This document shows, in pieces, positions 1 through 6,204 of a stretch of DNA of 6,813 bases. Source of the stretch: Bacteroidales bacterium (lineage in GTDB: Bacteria; Bacteroidota; Bacteroidia; Bacteroidales; F082); the NCBI GenBank assembly GCA_023229135.1, contig JALNZT010000074.1, positions 1 through 6,813 on the forward strand. Direction: 5' to 3'. Each line of letters starts with the position of its first letter. The stretch's first letter is position 1. A program made the translations under genes and the position numbers. The notes beneath the pieces are model-generated. The model saw only the letters and a list, made by a program, of their open reading frames with translations. It was not told the origin of the DNA and did no database searches.

Positions 1-600
1 ACGGGTGGCTTGGACGCAGCCTTATGGGGAAATGATATTGGAGAAGGCATGTTGTGGGGAGCCACTGGAGGAGCTATATTTACAACTTTCACCTCTGAGA
101 ACTTTAGTAATTTGACTAAAGGAGAAGACTTTTACACCAACAAGAATGTTTTTATTAGTATGGAAAAGAGGGGGTTGGATAGACAGGCAATACTTGATTA
201 CTTTGGCTTTGAGGGAGTATATGTTCCTCCTATGAAAGAAATGGGGAAAGTTATGACAATTGATTATACAGATGCTGTAATTAATTATGGGCCTAGTGCT
301 TTTTCTTCTTATGATAACTTAAAGGCTACATACTTTAAAGAATCATTCACTTTAAGAAACTTTTATTCTAAAAATGGTTTAAATATTATTGACGGAAGTT
401 TTCCAAAAGAGTTTAAATATTACCCCGAAGAAGTAGATGGATTTTTGCATGCATATAAGAATCAGGGTTTTTATCCTAAAAACAGTATTGGTTACATTGG
501 GCAGATTAATACTTATCAACTTCCGTCCATAGATGGCCCTGGTGAATTATACAAAAAAGCATGGTGGCATTTTATATACAAAATCCCAAGAAGATGGTAA
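1..600 (+). CDS. C-terminal end of an RHS-family protein, degenerate metallopeptidase-like toxin domain (5' end outside window)
   Basis: The frame is open from base 1, so this is the last 199 residues of a longer protein and the TTG at 10 is not a credible start. It aligns along its whole length with residues 300-503 of the RHS protein at 4230-5741: both begin TGGLDA.LWG.DIG, share FGFEG, EEVD..., NQG.YPK and the tail WWHFI..IPRRW. That makes it the C-terminal variable region of an RHS protein whose core lies upstream. In the paralogue the segment DHEMVHRTN carries a zinc-peptidase HExxH motif. Here the ungapped equivalent is FKESFTLRN (337-351 encodes KESFT), so both histidines are lost while the Glu and the downstream EEVD are kept. 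It may be catalytically dead, or it may act another way. The stop codon overlaps the next gene by 7 nt (ATGGTAA), implying translational coupling to its presumed immunity partner. The RHS assignment rests on the paralogue and is firm; the toxin role is inferred. Confidence 0.85.
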   Translation, partial: TGGLDAALWGNDIGEGMLWGATGGAIFTTFTSENFSNLTKGEDFYTNKNVFISMEKRGLDRQAILDYFGFEGVYVPPMKEMGKVMTIDYTDAVINYGPSAFSSYDNLKATYFKESFTLRNFYSKNGLNIIDGSFPKEFKYYPEEVDGFLHAYKNQGFYPKNSIGYIGQINTYQLPSIDGPGELYKKAWWHFIYKIPRRW

Positions 601-1001
601 GAAAATTATTTTTATTATGTATTTTGATATTTTTCAGCAATGTAGCATTTTCGCAGAATGATAACGATACAGTTTATTTAAGTGTTTCAAAAGTAGAGTC
701 TATGCCGCATTATAAAAATGGTGTTGAGGGTTTATTTAAGTTTATTCAAGGTAGTTTAATTTACCCTCAATCTGCTAAAAATGATTCCATACAAGGTAAA
801 GTGCTCATATCATGCAAGGTAGACACTTTAGGGAATACAATAAATCATATAATTGAAAAAGGTGTTAGACTTGATGTTGACTCTGAAGCTCTGCGTGTTG
901 CTAAACTTGTAAAATTTGAAAAACCTGCAGAGTTACAAGGCAAACCAGTAGAAGTTGAATATTTAATACCGGTTACATTTAAATTATGTAATATAAAATG
1001 A
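594..1001 (+). CDS. Secreted TonB C-terminal-domain protein, candidate immunity protein of cassette 1
   Basis: The chosen ATG at 594 gives a clean signal peptide (MVRKLFLLCILIFFSNVAFS, then Q). An in-frame ATG at 561 would add 11 residues read from inside the RHS gene and spoil it. The mature part, about 115 residues, is a TonB_C-type domain: YPQSA, an IQGKV strand, VDTLGN, KGV.LDVD.EALR and a closing IPVTFKL. Genuine TonB has an uncleaved N-terminal anchor for ExbB/ExbD and a long proline-rich linker. Both are missing here, so energy transduction is unlikely. The gene overlaps the RHS stop by 7 nt, and the same gene pair in the same geometry recurs at 5735-6160 (39 of 82 aligned residues identical by hand count). 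That recurrence is the main argument for an immunity role, probably in the periplasm. The domain call is good; the role is inference. Confidence 0.85.
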   Translation: MVRKLFLLCILIFFSNVAFSQNDNDTVYLSVSKVESMPHYKNGVEGLFKFIQGSLIYPQSAKNDSIQGKVLISCKVDTLGNTINHIIEKGVRLDVDSEALRVAKLVKFEKPAELQGKPVEVEYLIPVTFKLCNIK

Positions 1002-2788
1002 TTTTTTATTTCTACAGTTTTGAACCGGCAACCGGCAATTTAAGCTGGTGCACTGATGCTGTCAGGGGACTAAGCGAGAGCTTCACCTATGACGATGATG
1101 ACAATGGGCTTCATAGCCGCCTCACCAGCTGGAGCATAAACGGCCAAAACCAGGCCGAACTACAGTACCAGCCAAACGGCAATATCAGCCGCAAAACCGA
1201 TGTAAGCCCTTCACTTGATAGCTACAATTACCAGCACCCTCAGGGCAAACCACATGCCGTTACCAGCGTGTCGCAACCCACACCGGCTTTTGTAAGTGCT
1301 GCTCCGGAACAAAGCATAATTTATACTCCATTTAATAAACTAAGTTCCATAAGCAATACTTACCCTAGTGGCAGAAATTATGACCTTGGCATAACTTATG
1401 GCCCAGACAACCAGCGTAAATACAGCCGACTTATAGCTGATGAAGGCGTGGGCATGCCTATGATCACCGAAACTTATTTCCTGGGGCAATACGAAACCAA
1501 AAGACAATTGCCATCAACAGAACAAAAAATCCACTACCTCAACGGCCCTACCGGTTTGTTTGGCATTCTAGTGGGCGACAGCGAGCAGCTGTATTATGTG
1601 CTAAAAGATCACCTTGGTTCGATTACTGGCATTACAGATGTCTCCGGCAATATACTCGAAGACTTGAGCTACGATCCCTGGGGCCGCAGGCGCAACGCAA
1701 ATGATTGGACAGATTATAACGTTTCTCCCACCCGTTTCGACCGCGGCTATACCGGCCACGAACACCTTAGCCAGTTTGGCCTGATAAACATGAACGGTAG
1801 GGTGTACGACCCCTTTCTGGCACGCTTCCTCTCTCCCGACCCGCAGTTGCAGTCACCAGAATACAGCCAAAACTACAACCGCTACAGCTATGCCTGGAAT
1901 AACCCGCTGAAATATACGGATCCGAGTGGGGAGTTTGTATTTACTGCCTTAGCCTTAATAATACCAGGCGCACAATTTTTACTGCCTTTTGCTATAGCAG
2001 CAGATGTTGGCTCTATTGTAAATGTTGCTTCAAATTGGAGTAGTATTGATAATTTTGGAGAAGGGCTTGGTTATTACGGGGTAGGAGCAACAAGTGGTGC
2101 AATATCTCAAGTCCCTGGATTTGGAATCCCATTGTCTGGATTTATAATTGGGGCTGGTAATGAGTTTTTAAATACCAATATTTTAACTGATGATGTTTCT
2201 TGGAGTGATTTAGATGAGAATGTTGTAGGTAGAATTTTACTTGCTGGCGGAATTGGTGCAGCGTCAAGTCATTATGGTGCTAAATGGGGTGGGCAATTCG
2301 CAGACAAAGCTATTGAAGGGCTTAATGTGGAATCCATTTTTTTGAAGAATGCAATTGAGAAAACGTTTCAAGGTTTTACGGGTGGCTACATTAATGGTTT
2401 TTTCAGTGAGGTAATGATAGATGGTGGTAATGTTAAATCAGCTATTAATAAAGGCTTTGTACAAGGTGGATGGGGAGCTGCGTTTGGTTTTACATTTAGT
2501 AGTGTTGAGTATGGCTTAAATAGAAGTGGAGTTGAACAATATTGGACACGGAAGGAATTAAGCTTAAAAATAAGAAGTCCGTATGATGATTATTATGAAT
2601 ACAATTTCAAATATGAAAAAGGTTCCCAACCTAACACACCATATTATAAATACAATCCAAGAACAACACCGAGTAACACTCCTGGAAATAATTGGCGTCC
2701 TCCAATGAAAGCACCGACTCCTTCTTCAAGTCCTTTTAATTTATATAAAACAATTTATCCTGAACTATATTATCCATGGAGAAGATGA
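998..2788 (+). CDS. Truncated (displaced) RHS core with a distinct C-terminal toxin-like region
   Basis: RHS homology starts almost at the first codons (FEPATGNLSW), whereas complete RHS proteins carry a long YD-repeat shell before this. The ORF is therefore an N-terminally missing core fragment. The ATG overlaps the preceding stop (ATGA), which could allow coupled translation, but the start may be fortuitous. Core landmarks are LKDHLGSITG before YDPWGRRR (about residue 225), RVYDPFLARFLSPDP (268-282), then YNRYSYAWNNP and DPSGEF (308-313), the usual boundary to the variable region. Residues 314-596 differ from the other two cassettes: a hydrophobic, Gly/Ala-rich stretch (about 314-440), then a polar tail rich in Tyr, Pro, Ser and Thr ending YPELYYPWRR. 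I see no HExxH, HNH or other catalytic motif and do not recognise the toxin. The core is clearly richer in G+C than the AT-rich variable part, as expected for a shuffled module. The gene overlaps the small membrane-protein gene downstream. Confidence 0.85.
   Translation: MIFYFYSFEPATGNLSWCTDAVRGLSESFTYDDDDNGLHSRLTSWSINGQNQAELQYQPNGNISRKTDVSPSLDSYNYQHPQGKPHAVTSVSQPTPAFVSAAPEQSIIYTPFNKLSSISNTYPSGRNYDLGITYGPDNQRKYSRLIADEGVGMPMITETYFLGQYETKRQLPSTEQKIHYLNGPTGLFGILVGDSEQLYYVLKDHLGSITGITDVSGNILEDLSYDPWGRRRNANDWTDYNVSPTRFDRGYTGHEHLSQFGLINMNGRVYDPFLARFLSPDPQLQSPEYSQNYNRYSYAWNNPLKYTDPSGEFVFTALALIIPGAQFLLPFAIAADVGSIVNVASNWSSIDNFGEGLGYYGVGATSGAISQVPGFGIPLSGFIIGAGNEFLNTNILTDDVSWSDLDENVVGRILLAGGIGAASSHYGAKWGGQFADKAIEGLNVESIFLKNAIEKTFQGFTGGYINGFFSEVMIDGGNVKSAINKGFVQGGWGAAFGFTFSSVEYGLNRSGVEQYWTRKELSLKIRSPYDDYYEYNFKYEKGSQPNTPYYKYNPRTTPSNTPGNNWRPPMKAPTPSSSPFNLYKTIYPELYYPWRR
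1592..1953 (+). repeat. RHS core direct repeat, copy A
   Basis: This stretch matches 4395-4906 in the same orientation. Similarity is moderate at the 5' end and nearly perfect towards the 3' end, for example from ACAGCCAAAACTACAACCGC through GATCCGAGTGGG. It ends at TTTACTGCCTTAGC (1940-1953), after which the two copies diverge completely. The end lies a few codons past DPSGEF, so it marks the core/variable boundary and a plausible crossover site. Confidence 0.85.
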
Positions 2789-3177
2789 AAAAAAGGATGA
2801 TTGAAATATTACTTGTTGCAGCTTTACTATTTGGTGTATTTAGTTATAGAATAATAAATAATAAAGTGGAGCAAGAGATAATGAAAAAAGGAAAACTAGC
2901 AATAGGAACAGTTATTGGGGCAGGTAAGACAGGCTGGTATAGTCGAGGCAGTATAAGCTTTTCTTTTTACTGTGGTAAACAGAAAGTTGTTAAACCACTT
3001 AGTAAATACCCTAGTGACATTAGGGTAAAGCGTGATGAAAAATATTTGGTTGTGTATTTGGAAAATAATCAAAAGAAAGCAATAATATTATTTGACTACC
3101 CAGTTAAAGATAGCACTGATTTTAAGCGTTATGTAAAAGAATCTGAACAAATACGCAAGAAGCGCGTAAAAGAATAA
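2785..3177 (+). CDS. Small single-pass membrane protein, candidate immunity protein of cassette 2
   Basis: The start at 2785 gives an ATGA overlap with the RHS stop codon. ATG at 2776 (three more residues) and 2797 are also in frame, and GGAGAAG just before 2785 can act as ribosome binding site. A basic N-terminus (MKKRM) is followed by one hydrophobic segment (about residues 5-22, IEILLVAALLFGVFSY). About 108 residues follow, with alternating strands (AIGTVIGAGKTG, SISFSFYCGKQKVV, EKYLVVYLENN, KAIILFDYPV) and a strongly basic tail. This looks like a small beta-rich domain on a membrane anchor. Similar short anchored proteins occur widely in Bacteroidota without a known function, and I cannot name the family. 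Position directly after, and overlapping, a variable RHS C-terminal region is the reason to propose immunity. The anchor would place the domain in the periplasm if the N-terminus is cytoplasmic. Confidence 0.75.
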   Translation: MKKRMIEILLVAALLFGVFSYRIINNKVEQEIMKKGKLAIGTVIGAGKTGWYSRGSISFSFYCGKQKVVKPLSKYPSDIRVKRDEKYLVVYLENNQKKAIILFDYPVKDSTDFKRYVKESEQIRKKRVKE

Positions 3178-3299
3178 AAAATGATGTGTTCGGTAGTTGC
3201 TGGCTGGGTTTTTAATAACTTATCCTGAAAAAGCAATTGCTGTCTCAATAGAAGGAGTAGTTTACTTTTTCTTTCTAAATTATCTAAAAAAATAGAGTT
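3178..3299. other. Intergenic spacer, nothing convincing found
   Basis: This 122-base AT-rich gap separates the membrane-protein gene from the secreted-protein gene. I see no good TAnnTTTG promoter, no strong hairpin and no coding continuation in it. The next gene may therefore be transcribed through from upstream, but a promoter cannot be excluded. Confidence 0.4.
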
Positions 3300-4130
3300 A
3301 TGAAGCATTTATTTATATTAGTAATTCTTTCATTTAGCTATACTTACCCAAAAGCTCAAAATGCCGTTGATTATGATGATTGTGAAATTAAAGTAAGGGA
3401 ATTGGTTTTTAAGAGCATCAACAATACCCCTAAAGAAGTTTCTGTTTACAGAAATGAAAGTGGAGAAATTTATTTAAGGGAAGGACATGATAGCTTGAAT
3501 GATAGCAGTTTAGTTACTTTCTTTAAAAAGAACAAGATAATGCGAAAGTGTAATGAGTTTTATGATATTCTTGTTGATAGCACATCAGCTCAAATTATTC
3601 CAAATTATTTTTCTGATGCTTACGCTATTTCAAATTCCGACTATTTGAATTTAAACATGGTGGAATTTTCTTTCTTGTTGCAACAATTTGACGAACCTTT
3701 TCTTCATGATTCAACCCGTGGATTAATAATACGAATGGTTTATAAACAACATAATTATATTGATTCGCAAACAGACCGTCAACAGCGTTATAATCTGGTA
3801 AGATACCACAGAGAAGCTGATAGTTTAATATTTAAGTCGGGATATTTTGACAAAGAATTACGGTTAGTCATTGATTATTCTACCACTCATAAATTAAATA
3901 ACAGAGAAGCAAAACGCTTAAGCAAAGTATTACAAAGGATAAATGTTTCTGACCAAGAACCTATTTATGAAAATAACCTCACTCCACAGCGTCTTTTTGA
4001 ATTTAGCAAAGGAAGTTCGAACAACGTATTTTTCAGGGCAGCGTATTATTCTGAAGAAGTTGATGACTATATGTTAATTAACAATATTTTATATTCGTGT
4101 TTGTCGTATTTAAAACCTAAGAAGTTTTAA
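3300..4130 (+). CDS. Secreted protein of unknown function
   Basis: The product is 276 residues with a likely signal peptide: MKHLFILVILSFSYTYPKA followed by QN, a cleavage context common in Bacteroidota. I recognise no domain. The mature chain is mixed alpha/beta in appearance, rich in Asp, Asn, Ser, Tyr and Lys, with cysteines near residues 28, 81 and 268. It has no lipobox, no further membrane segment and no evident catalytic signature. An ATG with only an A-rich upstream stretch starts the gene 122 bases after the cassette 2 membrane protein and on the same strand, and a terminator-like hairpin lies 25 bases after its stop. It could be a second immunity gene, an accessory gene carried with cassette 2, or a passenger left by recombination. 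Base composition is AT-rich like the neighbouring variable modules and unlike the RHS core. Confidence 0.7.
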   Translation: MKHLFILVILSFSYTYPKAQNAVDYDDCEIKVRELVFKSINNTPKEVSVYRNESGEIYLREGHDSLNDSSLVTFFKKNKIMRKCNEFYDILVDSTSAQIIPNYFSDAYAISNSDYLNLNMVEFSFLLQQFDEPFLHDSTRGLIIRMVYKQHNYIDSQTDRQQRYNLVRYHREADSLIFKSGYFDKELRLVIDYSTTHKLNNREAKRLSKVLQRINVSDQEPIYENNLTPQRLFEFSKGSSNNVFFRAAYYSEEVDDYMLINNILYSCLSYLKPKKF

Positions 4131-4154
4131 TGTTAACTTTAGATTGACACAAAT

Positions 4155-4194
4155 CTTTCCATCGGTCAGAGATGGTGTCCGAGGGAAAGTTTTT
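4155..4194 (+). terminator. Candidate intrinsic terminator after cassette 2
   Basis: CTTTCC (4155-4160) pairs with GGAAAG (4184-4189), and CGG (4163-4165) pairs with CCG (4179-4181). A 2x2 internal loop lies between the two helices, there is a 13-nt apical loop, and five T follow directly. The stem is imperfect but the position, 25 bases after a stop codon and before the next cassette, fits a terminator. Energy was not calculated. Confidence 0.45.
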
Positions 4195-4229
4195 CCTTAC
4201 ATTTGCCCAAAACAAACCAATAATCATAA

Positions 4230-5741
4230 ATGAAGCCTTGCACAACCATAGTTTACAGTAAAACTGGTAAAAATTTGGTTTTTGGTAGTTTGCAGTCAGC
4301 GAAAAGTGTTGTCCATGACAAATCAGATTGCCTTTTCGCCGTCATGTTGCAGTCCCACATTAAAGACAGGGTACACAGCAGCACAGGGCAGCCGTACTAT
4401 TTACTTGCCGATTATCTGGATTCCTCCATCACCGATGTCTCCGGCAATATTCTTGAAGTCCTGAGCTACGACCCCTGTTCATTGAAGCTTGGCTTTTGGG
4501 AGAGTAGCGAACCAAACGTCTTAGTTGAACTAAACCCGGCTGAGGTACGTGGACAGGAGGGGTACCGCTGCAATGCATACAACTGGACAGATTATAACGT
4601 TGGCTCAACACTATTCGACCGCGGCTATTTTGGCCACGTTCAGCAGCCGTTTGGTTTGCTATTTTCAGCAAAGCAAATACGGATGCCAATCCCGCAGAGG
4701 AACGATTACGGGGAACACCTCAGTCAGTTTGGCCTTATCAATATGAATGGCCGTGTTTACGACCCCTTCCTGGCACGCTTCCTCTCACCCGACCCGCACG
4801 TGCAAGCACCAGATTACAGCCAAAACTACAACCGCTACAGCTATGCCTGGAATAACCCGTTGAAATATACGGATCCGAGTGGGGAGTTTATATTTACTGC
4901 CTTAGCTATTTTAACAGGTCAATTGTGGGCTTTACCTATAACGATTGGAGCTGATATTGAAGCAATTACCGGCGGCATAAGGGGTGCAAATTCTGATGTT
5001 GGTTTCTGGGCAGGCGCTGGGAGAGGCGCATTGGTTGGAGGAGTTGGTGGTGCTTTTGCCCCAATGGGTGGTGCAGGTATGACTTTTGGAGCTAACTTGT
5101 TACTTGGCACTGCACAAGGCGCCGTAACAGGTGGTTTAGATGCAATACTGTGGGGGGAAGATATTGGCAATGGCTTAAAGTGGGGCGCATTTTCAGGTGC
5201 GATTTTTGCTACGCTCACTTCTTCAAATCTTAAAAATCTGACAAAAGGGAAAGGTTTCTATAATAATGCGAATGTTTATGAAAACTTCAGAAACGGCAAA
5301 TATGCCATACCTTCCGGCAGCAGCTGGCAACAAGAAGCTTTGAACCATTTTGGATTTGAAGGTACTTATGATCCAAATGCTCCACTATTTGAAAAATACG
5401 GTGCTCATCCAGGAGTCACCGATCCGGTTTCAGGAGAGATTTTTTATCATGATTTTCCTTTTGATGCAAATTATGACCGATTTGCTTTAATTGCAGATCA
5501 TGAGATGGTACATAGAACAAATGTACTATCGGGAAAATATCGAGGAATAAAGATGTCTCCAGTTATTATGGCATTAGAAGAAGTTGATGCATATACTCAT
5601 AACTATTGGAACCAAGGATTATACCCAAAGCATGGTATGGATGTTTTTAATAGAATCAAAACAAATGAGTGGAATGCATTACGTGATGGCTTTTCGAAAA
5701 AGTGGTGGCATTTCATTAATCAAATCCCGAGACGATGGTAA
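4230..5741 (+). CDS. Truncated, insertion-bearing RHS core with a C-terminal HExxH metallopeptidase toxin domain
   Basis: Clear RHS homology to the 998-2788 gene starts near residue 56 (YYLLADYL before ITDVSGNIL). Weaker similarity (DCLFAVML against TGLFGILV) suggests the first residues are also decayed core, so the ATG at 4230 is uncertain and has no good ribosome binding site. Two in-frame insertions interrupt the core (81 nt at 4478-4558, 75 nt at 4639-4713). From EHLSQFGLINMNGRVYDPF onward it is nearly identical to the other copy, ending at DPSGEF (residues 215-220). Next come a hydrophobic Gly-rich segment (about 225-300) and the toxin domain (300-503). HEMVH (424-428) plus Glu 450 or 451 in EEVDAY gives an HExxH-x(21-22)-E arrangement, as in gluzincin-type zinc peptidases. 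The domain is paralogous to the 1-600 product, which has lost the histidines. The stop overlaps the next gene by 7 nt. Whether this orphan is translated is unknown; peptidase activity is inferred from the motif. Confidence 0.85.
   Translation: MKPCTTIVYSKTGKNLVFGSLQSAKSVVHDKSDCLFAVMLQSHIKDRVHSSTGQPYYLLADYLDSSITDVSGNILEVLSYDPCSLKLGFWESSEPNVLVELNPAEVRGQEGYRCNAYNWTDYNVGSTLFDRGYFGHVQQPFGLLFSAKQIRMPIPQRNDYGEHLSQFGLINMNGRVYDPFLARFLSPDPHVQAPDYSQNYNRYSYAWNNPLKYTDPSGEFIFTALAILTGQLWALPITIGADIEAITGGIRGANSDVGFWAGAGRGALVGGVGGAFAPMGGAGMTFGANLLLGTAQGAVTGGLDAILWGEDIGNGLKWGAFSGAIFATLTSSNLKNLTKGKGFYNNANVYENFRNGKYAIPSGSSWQQEALNHFGFEGTYDPNAPLFEKYGAHPGVTDPVSGEIFYHDFPFDANYDRFALIADHEMVHRTNVLSGKYRGIKMSPVIMALEEVDAYTHNYWNQGLYPKHGMDVFNRIKTNEWNALRDGFSKKWWHFINQIPRRW
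4478..4558. repeat. 81-nt in-frame insertion in the RHS core, palindrome-containing
   Basis: It is absent from copy A, where YDPWGRRRN is continuous. Here the WGRRR motif is split and 27 extra codons are read through. It holds a palindrome TTAGTTGAACTAA (4521-4533) and a segment, 4500-4518, whose reverse complement matches 4648-4666 of the second insertion at 16 of 19 bases, all differences being C/T. It looks like a short interspersed element without coding capacity of its own. Confidence 0.6.
4639..4713. repeat. 75-nt in-frame insertion in the RHS core, imperfect hairpin
   Basis: It separates GYFGH from EHLSQFGL, which are adjacent in copy A, and adds 25 codons without a stop. Its left half folds as an imperfect hairpin: TTTGCT (4655-4660) pairs with AGCAAA (4667-4672), flanked by CCGT and ACGG. 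It shares a 19-base segment in inverted orientation with the 81-nt insertion, so the two probably belong to one repeat family. Confidence 0.6.
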
Positions 5742-6160
5742 AACTAATAATTAACATTACATTCATTTTTTTAGTGTCAATTAATGCAATAGGACAAGTT
5801 ACTTGTAATGATAGTCTTCAAATATTTGGCACTCCTGAAGAATTACCAAAACCGGAAATTACTGAAATCCAGAGGGTTATTATTTCGAAAATAAACTATC
5901 CTGTGTCCGCAGCAATTGATTCGGTAGAAGGAACTGTTTGGGTAACATTTTGTATTGACACTTGCGGAGGAACTAGCAATCATAAGGTTATTAAAGGCGT
6001 GCGATTTGACCTCGATGAGGAAGCACTTCGTGTTTCCAAACTGATTATTTTTGACGAACCTGCTAAAAACAGGGGTGTACCAGTTCTTTACCGATGTACG
6101 ATACCTGTTAAATTTGAACTTAGCACGAAGAAAAAACAAAAAACAATTCAAGATGATTAA
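5735..6160 (+). CDS. Secreted TonB C-terminal-domain protein, candidate immunity protein of cassette 3
   Basis: The product is 141 residues starting at the ATG that overlaps the RHS stop (ATGGTAA). The signal peptide is MVKLIINITFIFLVSINAIG followed by Q. The rest is a TonB_C domain: INYPVSA, VEGTVWVTF, IDTCGG, KGVRFDLDEEALR and IPVKFEL, ending in a basic, polar tail (KKKQKTIQDD). It is paralogous to the product of 594-1001, about half identical over the domain, and lacks the inner-membrane anchor and linker of an energy-transducing TonB. Because toxin end and partner gene have diverged together in two cassettes while keeping the overlap, I infer a cognate immunity protein for the HExxH domain, acting in the periplasm. 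An alternative is an envelope accessory protein that helps the RHS product. The gene faces the XRE gene tail to tail. Confidence 0.85.
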   Translation: MVKLIINITFIFLVSINAIGQVTCNDSLQIFGTPEELPKPEITEIQRVIISKINYPVSAAIDSVEGTVWVTFCIDTCGGTSNHKVIKGVRFDLDEEALRVSKLIIFDEPAKNRGVPVLYRCTIPVKFELSTKKKQKTIQDD

Positions 6161-6166
6161 TATGGC

Positions 6167-6204
6167 GTTGAAATACGAAATGAAGTGTTTCAACTGCATT
6201 TTTT
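6167..6204 (+). terminator. Weak candidate terminator between convergent genes
   Basis: GTTGAAA (6167-6173) pairs with TTTCAAC (6188-6194) over a 14-base loop, and six T follow at 6199-6204. The stem is AT-rich and the structure overlaps the last codons of the opposing XRE gene, so the call is tentative. It would end transcription from the cassette 3 genes. Confidence 0.35.

Larger units (their letters stand above)
4395..4906 (+). repeat. RHS core direct repeat, copy B
   Basis: This is the second copy of the core repeat, offset by 2953 bases from copy A at its 3' end. It is 150 bases longer than copy A, fully explained by insertions of 81 and 75 bases and a 6-base deletion just before ITDVSG. 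The last 160 or so bases are the best conserved and would be the best substrate for recombination with copy A or with the core upstream of the window. Confidence 0.85.

Noticed and set aside
10..12. TTG as start of a 196-residue gene
   Set aside because: The frame is open to base 1 and the first residues TGG align with the paralogue inside a longer protein, so this is an edge truncation.
594..1001. Functional TonB energy transducer
   Set aside because: The protein has a cleavable signal peptide and neither an inner-membrane anchor nor a proline-rich linker, so coupling to ExbB/ExbD is not expected.
4429..4689. Minus-strand ORF of 86 residues
   Set aside because: It lies wholly opposite the RHS core and has a composition typical of an antisense reading of that core.
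4478..4713. Insertion sequences with transposase
   Set aside because: The inserted pieces are only 81 and 75 nt and encode no transposase; no IS-type terminal repeats or target duplications were seen.
4282..4746. Two short plus-strand ORFs (4282-4464 and 4549-4746)
   Set aside because: Both are out-of-frame readings inside the cassette 3 RHS gene, which has clear homology in its own frame.
4919..5218. Minus-strand ORF of 99 residues rich in Ala and Pro
   Set aside because: It is the antisense of the Gly-rich segment of the RHS protein; Gly and Ala codons read backwards give Pro and Ala.
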